Assembly (NCBI RefSeq): GCF_019924635.1
Contig: NZ_CP065037.1
Span: forward strand, 1,054,001-1,118,000
From: Leifsonia sp. ZF2019
GTDB lineage: Bacteria > Actinomycetota > Actinomycetes > Actinomycetales > Microbacteriaceae
Length of the DNA stretch: 64,000 nucleotides
Direction: 5' to 3'
Shown: positions 53,153 through 62,715 of the stretch, in pieces
How positions within the stretch are numbered: position 1 is the stretch's first letter
Layout of the letters: every line of letters starts with the position of its first letter
Notes under the pieces: generated by a model
The model's input: the letters and a program-made list of their open reading frames with translations, nothing else
What the model was told of the DNA's origin: nothing
The model's database searches: none
Position numbers and translations under genes: made by a program

Positions 53153-54289
53153 ATGAGCAAGCGGGCCATCGCATCGCCTCCCGTGCTGCCCGGCTACGCC
53201 GTGATCCGGCCGCTCGGCTCCGGCGGCTTCGCCGACGTCTTCCTGTACGAGCAGGATCTCCCGCGTCGCGTCGTCGCCGTGAAGGTGCTGGCGGCGGAGG
53301 CGGTCAACGACGAGACACTCCGCGCGTTCAACGCCGAGGCGGACATCCTCGCCCGGCTGAGCGCCCACCCGGCGATCGTGACGGTGCACCTGGCGAGCAT
53401 CTCGTCCGACGGGCGGCCGTTCTTCGTGATGGAGTACTGCCCCGACACGATGAGCGCCCGGCTGCGCCGAGACAGCCTGGCCCTCACGACCGTGCTCGAG
53501 ACGGGGGTGCGCATCGCCGGCGCCGTCGAGACCGTGCACCGAGCGGGGCTGCTGCACCGAGACATCAAGCCGTCCAACATCCTGATCACCGCGCTCGGGT
53601 CTTCCGTGCTCGCGGACTTCGGCATCGCCGCCGCGGGCGACGAGGACGGCGACGTGGCCATGTCCGTTCCGTGGTCAGCGCCCGAGGTGCTGCAGGAGAC
53701 CACCAACGGCACCGTCGCCAGCGAGGTGTGGAGCCTCGCGGCGACCGTCTACACCCTCCTGACCGGCCGCAGCCCGTTCGAGTCGGACCGTCGCCAGGCG
53801 AACACCCGCGACCTCATGACCGCACGCATCATCAAGGCGGTCTACACGCCGACCGGCCGTGACGACGTCCCGCCCCGCCTGGAGGAGGCCCTGCGCGTCG
53901 GTCTGTCCAGGGACCCGTCGCGCCGGTTCGCGTCCGCCCAGGCCTTCGCCGAGGAGCTGCGCTGGGTGCAGTACGAACTCGGCATCCCGCCGACGGCGAT
54001 CGAGGTCGCCTCGCCGGAGTGGGCGCGCGCCGCGGGATTGATCGACCTCGCCGACAGCGGTCGTCGCGGTCCTTTGGTCTCCACCGTCAACCCCGACTCC
54101 CGCCGTGCGCAGCGCGAAGCGAAGCAGGCGGCCGCGGCCGCCGAGGCGAAGCGCGACCGTGACGGCCTGGTCGTCCGCGAGCGCCGGTGGGCGGCCAATC
54201 CGCTCGTCCCGGCTCTGATCGGCGCCGGTGTCGCCGTGGTCGCCGTGGTCGGCGTCGGTGTCGCACTGATCGCGGGCGGAGTGCTGTGA
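53153..54289 (+). CDS. Membrane Ser/Thr protein kinase
   Basis: A 378-residue Hanks-type kinase. The glycine loop LGSGGFADVF (21-30), Lys44 (VAVKV), HRDIKPSN (135-142), DFG (155-157) and APE (176-178) are intact. The activation loop between DFG and APE has no threonine and just one or two serines, unusual for PknB-type kinases that self-activate on Thr. After about 60 residues of linker there is one C-terminal transmembrane helix and no external domain, so it has no obvious outside sensor. It is coupled by GTGA to the giant surface protein gene and resembles Pkb2 of bifidobacteria by position. Confidence 0.9.
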   Translation: MSKRAIASPPVLPGYAVIRPLGSGGFADVFLYEQDLPRRVVAVKVLAAEAVNDETLRAFNAEADILARLSAHPAIVTVHLASISSDGRPFFVMEYCPDTMSARLRRDSLALTTVLETGVRIAGAVETVHRAGLLHRDIKPSNILITALGSSVLADFGIAAAGDEDGDVAMSVPWSAPEVLQETTNGTVASEVWSLAATVYTLLTGRSPFESDRRQANTRDLMTARIIKAVYTPTGRDDVPPRLEEALRVGLSRDPSRRFASAQAFAEELRWVQYELGIPPTAIEVASPEWARAAGLIDLADSGRRGPLVSTVNPDSRRAQREAKQAAAAAEAKRDRDGLVVRERRWAANPLVPALIGAGVAVVAVVGVGVALIAGGVL

Positions 54290-57200
54290 GGCAGCAGGCA
54301 CCCCGTCGCCGCTTCGGCCGTGCCGCCTCGGCGGCGGCCGTCGTCGCCGCCCTCGCGCTGGTCGTCACCGGCGCGGTGGTCGCACAGGGGTACGACACGC
54401 AGAAGTCCGACGCGGTCGAGAGCTCGGTCTGGGTGACCAAGTCGTCGGGGAAGTACGCGCGCGTGGACACCGACCTCGGCCAGCTCAGCACCGTCAAGGA
54501 TGCGGAGGATCCGAGCGGGGTCGTGCAGCACGGCTCCGACAGCATCGTGTTCACGCAGGGCTACCGCCAGGCCTGGGAAGTGGATCCCGCCGATCCGAAG
54601 GCCTTGGTGGAGGGCTCGTCCAACACCGCGGGGCAGGCGAGCGCCGCCGGGTCGTCGGCCGCCTCGTCCACCGGCGGTTCGACCGGCGCGTCCACGCCGA
54701 GCGGCACCCGCCAGGTCCAGTCGGCCGGCGACTGGGCGCTTTATCTCACGGACACCGGAACGATCTATGTGCAGCAGCTGTCTGCGCGGGGATCGGCGGG
54801 CAAGCCCGTGCAGATCGACCCGCTCCAGCAGGAACGTGCGACCGCCGGGCCGGACGCGGCCTCCGGGGCGCAGGGCTATGTCGCCACGACGGCCACCGTG
54901 GGCGCCGACGGCACCGTCGCCGTGTACTCCGCGAAGGAGCGCGCGGTGCGCACCTACGACGCGACGCAGGGCGTGTGGACCGGTGGGGCGGTGAAGCTCG
55001 CGTCGCCTCCGGCCGCCGCGGCGAAGGTGGCGCTCGCGCTCGCCGGGGACACCTGGGTGCTGGCCGCTCCCGCGCAGAGCAGGGCCTGGATCGCGGGGAA
55101 GGGCGCGCCCGTCGACGTCCGACTCGGCAGCGATGCTGTCGCCGGTTCGACCTCCGACGGCGGGACGGCGTACTTCGCCGACGGCTCGGGGCTGGTCTCG
55201 GTGCAGGTGCGCAGCGGCCAGTCCGGGCGCACAGTCGAGGCCTCGGGAACCCCCGCAGCGCCGACCGAGGTGGCGGGCACCGTGTACGGAGCCTGGGTCT
55301 CCACGACGACCGGACGCCTCTGGTCGTCCGCCGGTGGCGCGAAATCGCTCGTGCTGCCGGACGGCGGGCTCGACGACGCCCGCTCGATCGCGCCGCAGAT
55401 CTTGAGCAATGGCGATCGGGCGGTGCTGGACGAGACGGACTCGGGGACGCTGTGGACCATCCCCGACGGCACGCTCATCCCGCCGTCGCAGTGGAACGCG
55501 GACGACGAGAAGAAGACGCAGCAGACCGAGACGACGACGCAGGTGGAGGAGGTCACGGAGGAGACGCCTCCGGTGGCGCAGCCGTCGAGCTTCGGTGTGC
55601 GCGCCGGCGCCACCGCCATCCTGCCCGTGCTGCTCAACGCGCACTCGCCCATGAAGCGTGCCGTCCTGAGCATCGTGCCCGGCTCGGTGAGCGGGCTGAG
55701 CGATCCGGGGTTCGGCGATCTCTCCCTCACGGCGGACGACCAGCAACTGGCGATCCATGTGCACGCGCAGAGCGGTTCGGCGACGTTCAGCTACGTCGTC
55801 ACGGACGGGATCATGCAATCGGACCCGGCGACGGTGACCGTTCACGTCGTGCCGGAGGGCGAGAACAGCGCCCCGGTGTGGTGCGGCATCGAGAACTGCG
55901 TGCAGACTTGGCCGACCGTCTCGCTCGCCCCCGGCGGCACGGTGTCCGTCCCGGTGCTGACGGCCTGGGTGGATCCGGACGGTGACCCCCTCGCACTGGC
56001 GGACGCCCGCAAGTCCGACGCATCCGCGCCGATCCGCGTCGTCGCGACGGCGGACGGCCGCGTCGCGGTACGGCACACCGACCCCAACGCCGGCGCGGGC
56101 ACGTACGCGGTCACCGTGACGGTCGTCGACGCCAACGGGGCGGAGACGACGAAGGAGCTCATCGTCTCGGTGGCGGCGGACCCGGCGCTGACGACCGTGC
56201 CCGCGGCGGTCGTCACAGGCGTGGGCGAGCCGCGGACCGAGGCGATCGCCGATCACGTGGAGGGCGGCTCGGGTTCGTACCGTCTCACCGACGCGGTCAT
56301 CACCACGGGCGACAAGGACAACGCCACCGTGACACCGAACGCGGCGGCGGGGACCATCCAGCTGACCGCGAAGGCGGCTGGGGAGTATCTCGTCGGCTAC
56401 ACGGTGCAGGACGCCCAGACGAAGGCCGAGCAGACCGGAGTGCTGCGCTTCAGCGTGGTCCCGGGCGGGAGGCCCCTGACTATGCCTCCGCTCGTCGCCT
56501 TCGCGCGCGCTCAGGAGGACACCACCCTGGACGTGCTGCAGGCCGTTCAGAACACCTCCGGACGCGTCCTCGCGGTCCAATCGGTGTCGTCGAACCAGGA
56601 GCGGCTCTCCGTGAGCGTGGTCGACAACGCGCAGGTGCGGGTCAGCGGCAGCACCGAGGACGGCCGGCCGGGCAGGATCGGAACGGCCACGGTCACCATC
56701 GGGGACGGCGCCGGCCAGACGGTCGAAGGGGAGATCACGGTGTTCCTGGTCGACCCGGCGACGGGCATCGGCCCGATCGCGCGCCCCGATGCCGTCACCG
56801 TGCGGGCAGGAACTCAGGTGGACATCCCGGTCACCGCGAACGACATCGCGCCGCGTGGGGAGCGTCTGGTGCTGTCGCCGCAGATCGAGGGCTCCGGCGC
56901 TCCGGGCGAGCTCGTCTTCGCAGCGGGGGACACCGTGCGCTACCTGGCGCCGACGAAGCCAGGCTCGTACACGCTGCATTACTCGGACTACGTGGAGTCC
57001 GACCCGAGCCGACTCGACTCGACGGAGATCACGGTGACGGTCGTCGCGGACGGCACCAATCATGCGCCGGAGCCGACCACGCTCACCGGGCGGGTGCGCG
57101 CGGGCGGGACCGTGACCCTCGACATCCCCTCCGCCGGCCAGGACCCCGACGGCGACGCGACCGTGCTCTCCGCGCTGGCCCAGCCGAAGGCGGGGTCCGG

Positions 57201-60200
57201 GACGGCCACCATCGGTCCGGACGGCCGCTCGGTGGTCTACGCCGCACCCGCCGGCGGCGTGAGCGGCGGGCAGGTCTCATTCGGCTACACCCTCCGCGAC
57301 CCGGCCGGTGCGACCGGGGACGGGGTCATCCGCATCGCGGTGCTCGCTGCGGCGGACGCCGACGTCGCTCCGATCACCTACAGCGACGCCGTGCGGACGG
57401 TGCGCGGCTCGACGACGCCCCTGACCGTGCAGCCCCTGCTCAACGACCGCGACCCGGCCGGCGGGACGCTGAGCCTCGTGTCGGTGGTGCCCAACGCTCC
57501 TGAGCTTCCCGGTGCGAGCGAGTACAACCGTCTGAAGGGTCTCATCGCCCCGGGCACCGATCTGAAGTCGGGCACGGTGCGGCTGCTCCCCGGCGACGTG
57601 GAGGGCGTGCAGTCGTACCTCTACACGGTGCGTTCCTCCGCGACCTCCAGCACCGCCCAGGGCCTGATCGTGGTGACGGTGACCGCGGAGGCCGCGACGG
57701 ACATCCCGGTCGTCACGGACACCGTGATCGGCACCAGCGATCGCGCCGAGCTGGCGAGCGGCATCGACGTCGTCGCCGGCAAGACCGTGTGGAGCTCGGG
57801 GAGCATCTCCGACCTCACCCTCGCGATCTGGGGGCCGTCGGCATCCTCCTACACCGTGAAGGGGCACCGGATCAGCGGACCCGCGCCCAAGGAGGGTGCA
57901 CTCGTGCCGTTCTCGCTCACCGGCACGGACCAGACGGGGCGGAAGTCGGTCGGCTACGGCTTCCTGCGCATCCCCGCGTTCGACGACATGCGCCTCCAGC
58001 TCGCCGGAGGCCTGCAGGCGTACCGCGTCGGGGAGGAGCAGACCGTCTCGATCCCGGTGAAGGAGGCCGTCGACCTGGCGGCGGGCGATACCCTCCAGCT
58101 GCGCGACGACGGATCCTTCGCCGTGCAGCGTGCGAACGCCCGCTGCACGCCGTCCGGGAGCACGACCGCTTCGTACGCCGCTGGGCGTGAGGCGCCGTGG
58201 ACGGACACCTGCACCGTGCAGGTGCGTCTGGCCGGGCAGTCGACGTGGACGGCATTGCCGATCCCGGTGGTCATCCAGCCCAAGAGCCCGCAAGCCCAGC
58301 TCAACTCGGTCAGCCGCACCGTGGCCCCGGGCGCTTCGCAGACCATCGACCTCTACAAGGACCTCACGAGCTGGGAGGGCGGCCGAGTCGGCGACCAGAA
58401 CGCCCTCGACTACGCGATCGCCTATTCCGGCACGAACTTCGCCGTCACCCAGAGCGGTCGCACCCTGACCGCGACCGCGCGCGCGGACGCCCATCCCGGA
58501 GCCCGGGAGACGGTCGGGGTGACCGTGACGGCGTTCGGCGGACTGGTGGCCAACGTGACGCTCGTCGTCGGAGCAGCGCCGCCGGACGCACCCCGCGCCG
58601 CGACCTTCACGCAGACCTGCGCGGTGAGCAGCGGCCCTTCGTGCACAGTGACGGTCATCGGCGTGCCCGGGGAGTACGACCCGTTCCAGGGCAAGCAGGG
58701 GTCGGGACTCAAGCTGGTCGGGCTCGGCCAGACGACCTGCGCCGTCGCCGCGATCTCCGCCTCCGGGACCACCGCCGTCACCGCCACCTGGCCCGGCGGC
58801 GCGAAGCCCGCGGGAGGCAGCTGCCTCGTGCCGTACATCGTCGCCGACGCCCAGGGCCGCACCGGCGGCGGCACACTGACGCTGGACGTGCAGGGTTACC
58901 CCGCACCGCCGAGCTCGATCACGACCACCGGCTACACCGGGTCGAGCGTGACGATGCTCGTGACCTTGGGGGAGGCGGCGCTCGCGCACCCCGGCCTGCG
59001 CGGCGTCTCGATCGTCGAGAACGGTCAGCCCGTCTCCTCCAGCTGCTCCCCGGGGGCCGCGGGCACCTACTCGTGCACGGTGGGCGGCCTGGTCAACGGC
59101 CAGCGCCACACGTTCACCGCGCGCGCGGTCAACGCGATCGGCGATTCGCTCGACACGACGCCGGTCGTCACGTGGGCGTACCAGCCGCCGGTGATCAGCG
59201 GCGGGAGCGCCACCACCTCCTACGACCCGGCTCGCACGACCACGACGCAGGGAGTGCTGAACCTCGCCATCCAGTCGAGCGACGACACCAGCGCGTTCCA
59301 GATCAGCGTGGACGGGAACGCCGTCGCGCAGATCGCGCGGTCGGGGGCCACGACGACGTGGACGGGCCTCGTCGCACCGGGTTCCCGCAGCGTCTCGGTG
59401 ATCCCGGTCAGCCAGTTCCAGCCTCCTCTCGGCTCGGGCAACACCGGATCGACCTGGACGCAGACCGCGCAGGTCGCCGGCTCCCCGATCGTCACCTCCA
59501 ACGGCTCGCTGGTCGCGTCGTCGAACACCTCGCTGCAGCTGCGCGACGTCGCCGTGGACGCGAACAACAGCAGCAAGGGCGTCACGGTGCTGTACGCGGT
59601 GTGGAAGAAGGGATCACCGCAGCCGGGGTGCTCGATGGACGGCAACGGCAACCCGGTGATGGCCGGCGGGCAGACGTCGAAGGACTTCAGCGGCCTGGAC
59701 CAGTACACCCAGTACGACGGGCAGGCGTGCGCAGCCAACGGTTTCGGAGCGGTCACGACGGGCGTTCAGTCGGCGTGGACCTTCCAGACGTCGCCGGGCG
59801 GCTCGGCGACCACGTACTCGGTGGGAACCGACCCGTCGCGGACGATCACGTCGGGGGCGTACACCTCGGGATACGAGTTCCTGACCGTCAACCCGCCGAA
59901 CGTGCAGCAGCGACCGGCGTTCACCGTCCTGTACCGGATCAACGGCGCGCTGACCTCGGACTTCGCGCTCTCGAAGGACAGCGACCCGGGAGACATCACC
60001 TACAGCTACTGCTTCCTCGGCTCCTCCGGCGCGTGCGGGTCCGAGTCTCCCGTGACGACCACGACGGTGCCGACGACGGTGACCGTGAACGTCCCGACGG
60101 ATTGCACGGCGACCCCGTCCGCAGACGACGTCGTGCTCTCCAACGCGGTGCGGTCCGCCAACGCCGCCACCGTCACCGTCGCCACCGACGCGACGACGCT

Positions 60201-60321
60201 GACCGTGACGTACACGGTGAAGTTCACGGGCGCGTACGCGGCGCTCGGTGAGCGGAAGCTGACCCGCTGCGGGGTGGCGGCGCCGACCAACCCCGACCCG
60301 GGCGGCGGAAGCACGCCGTGA
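54286..60321 (+). CDS. Giant surface protein: N-terminal anchor, propeller-like, Ig-like and FN3-type repeats
   Basis: A 2011-residue protein. A transmembrane segment near the start (about residues 12-34) is followed by a propeller-like region to about residue 420 (YVATTATVGADGTVAVYS, GTVYGAWVSTTTGRLWSS). Next is a tandem set of Ig-like/cadherin-like domains (about 430-1430): a DPDGDPLALA or DPDGDATVL motif and repeated 'NDIAPRGE' or 'NDRDPAGG' type elements. FN3-like domains continue to the C-terminus (GLVNGQRHTFTARAVNAIG). There is no LPXTG sorting signal; the N-terminal helix seems to anchor it. In bifidobacteria the comparable FN3 protein is thought to contact host or other cells. Start GTG overlaps the kinase stop. 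Confidence 0.85.
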   Translation: MRQQAPRRRFGRAASAAAVVAALALVVTGAVVAQGYDTQKSDAVESSVWVTKSSGKYARVDTDLGQLSTVKDAEDPSGVVQHGSDSIVFTQGYRQAWEVDPADPKALVEGSSNTAGQASAAGSSAASSTGGSTGASTPSGTRQVQSAGDWALYLTDTGTIYVQQLSARGSAGKPVQIDPLQQERATAGPDAASGAQGYVATTATVGADGTVAVYSAKERAVRTYDATQGVWTGGAVKLASPPAAAAKVALALAGDTWVLAAPAQSRAWIAGKGAPVDVRLGSDAVAGSTSDGGTAYFADGSGLVSVQVRSGQSGRTVEASGTPAAPTEVAGTVYGAWVSTTTGRLWSSAGGAKSLVLPDGGLDDARSIAPQILSNGDRAVLDETDSGTLWTIPDGTLIPPSQWNADDEKKTQQTETTTQVEEVTEETPPVAQPSSFGVRAGATAILPVLLNAHSPMKRAVLSIVPGSVSGLSDPGFGDLSLTADDQQLAIHVHAQSGSATFSYVVTDGIMQSDPATVTVHVVPEGENSAPVWCGIENCVQTWPTVSLAPGGTVSVPVLTAWVDPDGDPLALADARKSDASAPIRVVATADGRVAVRHTDPNAGAGTYAVTVTVVDANGAETTKELIVSVAADPALTTVPAAVVTGVGEPRTEAIADHVEGGSGSYRLTDAVITTGDKDNATVTPNAAAGTIQLTAKAAGEYLVGYTVQDAQTKAEQTGVLRFSVVPGGRPLTMPPLVAFARAQEDTTLDVLQAVQNTSGRVLAVQSVSSNQERLSVSVVDNAQVRVSGSTEDGRPGRIGTATVTIGDGAGQTVEGEITVFLVDPATGIGPIARPDAVTVRAGTQVDIPVTANDIAPRGERLVLSPQIEGSGAPGELVFAAGDTVRYLAPTKPGSYTLHYSDYVESDPSRLDSTEITVTVVADGTNHAPEPTTLTGRVRAGGTVTLDIPSAGQDPDGDATVLSALAQPKAGSGTATIGPDGRSVVYAAPAGGVSGGQVSFGYTLRDPAGATGDGVIRIAVLAAADADVAPITYSDAVRTVRGSTTPLTVQPLLNDRDPAGGTLSLVSVVPNAPELPGASEYNRLKGLIAPGTDLKSGTVRLLPGDVEGVQSYLYTVRSSATSSTAQGLIVVTVTAEAATDIPVVTDTVIGTSDRAELASGIDVVAGKTVWSSGSISDLTLAIWGPSASSYTVKGHRISGPAPKEGALVPFSLTGTDQTGRKSVGYGFLRIPAFDDMRLQLAGGLQAYRVGEEQTVSIPVKEAVDLAAGDTLQLRDDGSFAVQRANARCTPSGSTTASYAAGREAPWTDTCTVQVRLAGQSTWTALPIPVVIQPKSPQAQLNSVSRTVAPGASQTIDLYKDLTSWEGGRVGDQNALDYAIAYSGTNFAVTQSGRTLTATARADAHPGARETVGVTVTAFGGLVANVTLVVGAAPPDAPRAATFTQTCAVSSGPSCTVTVIGVPGEYDPFQGKQGSGLKLVGLGQTTCAVAAISASGTTAVTATWPGGAKPAGGSCLVPYIVADAQGRTGGGTLTLDVQGYPAPPSSITTTGYTGSSVTMLVTLGEAALAHPGLRGVSIVENGQPVSSSCSPGAAGTYSCTVGGLVNGQRHTFTARAVNAIGDSLDTTPVVTWAYQPPVISGGSATTSYDPARTTTTQGVLNLAIQSSDDTSAFQISVDGNAVAQIARSGATTTWTGLVAPGSRSVSVIPVSQFQPPLGSGNTGSTWTQTAQVAGSPIVTSNGSLVASSNTSLQLRDVAVDANNSSKGVTVLYAVWKKGSPQPGCSMDGNGNPVMAGGQTSKDFSGLDQYTQYDGQACAANGFGAVTTGVQSAWTFQTSPGGSATTYSVGTDPSRTITSGAYTSGYEFLTVNPPNVQQRPAFTVLYRINGALTSDFALSKDSDPGDITYSYCFLGSSGACGSESPVTTTTVPTTVTVNVPTDCTATPSADDVVLSNAVRSANAATVTVATDATTLTVTYTVKFTGAYAALGERKLTRCGVAAPTNPDPGGGSTP

Positions 60322-60370
60322 CGCACCGCCGCACCCGCCCATCCCCGCGACCGACGACCGAGGAAGACGC

Positions 60371-61336
60371 ATGACCATCACCCCCGAACAGACCGCCTGG
60401 TTCCAGTCGACGTTCGCCCAGCTCGTCGACAACGTCGAGCAGGCCGTGCTCGGCAAGCGGCACATCGTCGAGCTCGTCTTCGCGACCCTCCTTAGCGAGG
60501 GACACGTGCTGCTCGAGGACGTCCCCGGCACCGGCAAGACGGCGCTCGCCCGGGCGCTCGGCCAGACGATCCGCGGCACCTCGACGCGCATCCAGTTCAC
60601 CCCCGACCTGCTCCCGGGCGACGTGACCGGCATCACCGTCTACGACCAGAAGCGCGGCGAGTTCGAGTTCCACACCGGACCGATCTTCGCCAATGTCGTG
60701 CTCGCCGACGAGATCAACCGCGCCAGCCCGAAGACACAGTCGGCGCTGCTGGAGGTGATGGAGGAGGGGCGTGTCACCGTCGACGGCGTGACGCGGCCGG
60801 TCGGTGTCCCGTTCGTGGTGATCGCCACCCAGAACCCGGTCGAACAGGCCGGAACCTACCGCCTCCCGGAGGCGCAGCTGGACCGTTTCATGATCCGCGC
60901 CTCCATCGGCTATCCGGACGACGCCTCCACGCTGCGGATCCTCCAGGGGGCGATGCGCCCGCGCCGCGAGGTCCCGGAGATCGTGGATGCACAGCTGATC
61001 GTGACGATGTCCGATCTGGTGGGCGGCGTCTACAGCAGCCCCCTGGTGCTCGACTACATCATGCGCCTGATCGCGGCGACCCGGCGGGCGAGCGAGGTGA
61101 AGCTCGGCGTGAGCGTGCGCGGCGGACTCGCCCTCGCGCGGCTCGCCTCGACCTGGGCCGTCGCGCACGGTCGCAGCTTCGTCACGCCCGACGACGTGCG
61201 CGACCTGGCCCTCCCGGTGCTGGCGCACCGTCTCGTGCTAAACCCGGACGCGGAGTTCGACGGCGTCTCGCCGGACGCCGTGATCGGACAGATCCTGCTC
61301 GACGTCGAGGCCCCCGTGGAGAACGGGGCGGCCTGA
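60371..61336 (+). CDS. MoxR-type AAA+ ATPase
   Basis: A 321-residue MoxR family ATPase. Walker A is DVPGTGKTAL, Walker B LADEINRASPKTQSALLEVMEE, sensor 1 VIATQNPVEQAGTYRLPEAQLDRF. MoxR proteins act as chaperones that load or activate partner proteins, usually next to DUF58 (vWA-like) and transglutaminase genes as here. ATG at 60371 has GAGGAAG upstream, 49 bases after the surface protein gene. The DUF58 gene starts five bases after the stop. Confidence 0.95.
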   Translation: MTITPEQTAWFQSTFAQLVDNVEQAVLGKRHIVELVFATLLSEGHVLLEDVPGTGKTALARALGQTIRGTSTRIQFTPDLLPGDVTGITVYDQKRGEFEFHTGPIFANVVLADEINRASPKTQSALLEVMEEGRVTVDGVTRPVGVPFVVIATQNPVEQAGTYRLPEAQLDRFMIRASIGYPDDASTLRILQGAMRPRREVPEIVDAQLIVTMSDLVGGVYSSPLVLDYIMRLIAATRRASEVKLGVSVRGGLALARLASTWAVAHGRSFVTPDDVRDLALPVLAHRLVLNPDAEFDGVSPDAVIGQILLDVEAPVENGAA

Positions 61337-61341
61337 GCCGG

Positions 61342-62715
61342 ATGACCGAGTTCGACGACACCTCCTCACGGCTGACGCGCACCGTCACCGGCACGCGCAC
61401 GCGCGCGTCGACGGTGACCAGCGTCACGAGGAGCAGCACCGGCCTCGTCGAGGACGGCGTCTTCTGGGGCCGTGCGGCCGCGGCGGCCGTCGGCTCGGCC
61501 CTGCGTGGAGCGGCGCGCTGGCTGGCCGAGACCGTCACCGCACCGGGGTGGCTCGTCGTGTGCGTCCTCGTCGCCGGCGCCGTCGCCGGTTGGGTCGCGG
61601 GGTGGAGCATCGGCTGGATCGTCGCCTCCGCGGCCGCCGCGCTCATCGTGGTCTGCGTGCCCTTCCTGCTGGGTTCCCACGACTACCGCGTGCAGCTCGC
61701 CCTCGACCGGGAGCGCGTGGTCGCCGGGGACGACGTGACCGGATCCCTCGTCGTCCGCAACGCGGGCGCTCGCACCTCTCTCCCCGGCCGGGTGGACGTC
61801 CCGATCGGGACCGGCCTGGCCGAGGCCTACGTTCCCCTGCTCGCGGCGGGGGCCGAGCACACCGAGCGCCTGTCGATCGCGGCGGCGCGGCGCGGCGTCA
61901 TCGATGTCGGACCGGTGTCGGTCTCGCGCGGCGACCCGGTCGGGCTGCTGCGGCGCGAGGCGCTCTGGCCGGAGGTCCACACCCTTCACGTGCACCCTGT
62001 CACCACGGTCATCCCTGGCACCAGTGCCGGGCTCATCCGCGACCTCGAAGGGCTGCCGACCAGCACCATCGTCGACGCCGACCTCGCCTTCCACGCCATT
62101 CGGGATTACGTCCCCGGCGACTCCCGCCGCCATGTGCACTGGAAATCGACGGCCAAGACCGGCCGGCTGATGGTCCGCCAGTACGAGGAGGCCAGGCACT
62201 CGCGGATCGCGGTCACGATCGGCATCACCGCGGAGGAGGAGTACGAGTCCGACGACGAGTTCGAGCTCGCCGTCAGCGTGGCCGCCTCGCTCAGCCTGCA
62301 GGCGGTGCGCGACGGCCGCGACCTGGTCGTGACGACGAGCGCGGAACGGCCGGAGCTCGTGCGCGGCGAGGTCGTCACCATCCGCACCCTCCCGACGCGC
62401 AACGCCGCGACCATGCTCGACGGCTTCTCCGAGATCGAGCTGGCGGAGCGGGCGAGTCGGCTGGAAGACGTGGCCAAGCTGACGGCCCAGTCGCATCCCG
62501 ACCTCTCCGTCGTCTTCCTCGTGACGGGTGCGCACACCCCGCTCGGGCGGCTGCGCGCCGCCTCGGTGTCCTTCGGTCCGGACACCCGGTGCGTCGGCGT
62601 CCGCTGCGACCTCGGCGCCGATCCGGCGTTCCGCCGTCTGGGCCCGCTCAGCATCCTCACCGTCGGCGCCCTCGTGGACCTCGGCAAGCTCATCGCCCGC
62701 GGAGCTCTCCAGTGA
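61342..62715 (+). CDS. DUF58 domain membrane protein
   Basis: A 457-residue protein. Two transmembrane helices (about residues 68-110) are followed by a DUF58 domain with the family signature DYVPGDSRRHVHWKSTAKTG and MVRQYEEARHSR. DUF58 proteins are vWA-related partners of MoxR ATPases. ATG at 61342 directly follows the moxR stop. The N-terminal 60 residues are Thr/Arg-rich (TRTVTGTRTRASTVTSVT), an unusual, possibly phosphorylated cytoplasmic tail. Its stop overlaps the next gene (GTGA). Confidence 0.92.
   Translation: MTEFDDTSSRLTRTVTGTRTRASTVTSVTRSSTGLVEDGVFWGRAAAAAVGSALRGAARWLAETVTAPGWLVVCVLVAGAVAGWVAGWSIGWIVASAAAALIVVCVPFLLGSHDYRVQLALDRERVVAGDDVTGSLVVRNAGARTSLPGRVDVPIGTGLAEAYVPLLAAGAEHTERLSIAAARRGVIDVGPVSVSRGDPVGLLRREALWPEVHTLHVHPVTTVIPGTSAGLIRDLEGLPTSTIVDADLAFHAIRDYVPGDSRRHVHWKSTAKTGRLMVRQYEEARHSRIAVTIGITAEEEYESDDEFELAVSVAASLSLQAVRDGRDLVVTTSAERPELVRGEVVTIRTLPTRNAATMLDGFSEIELAERASRLEDVAKLTAQSHPDLSVVFLVTGAHTPLGRLRAASVSFGPDTRCVGVRCDLGADPAFRRLGPLSILTVGALVDLGKLIARGALQ

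Noticed and set aside
53842..57063. Minus-strand open frame of 1073 codons opposite the kinase and giant surface protein
   Set aside because: Same compositional artefact; no start signal, no recognisable domain, and the plus-strand gene has clear Ig-like features.
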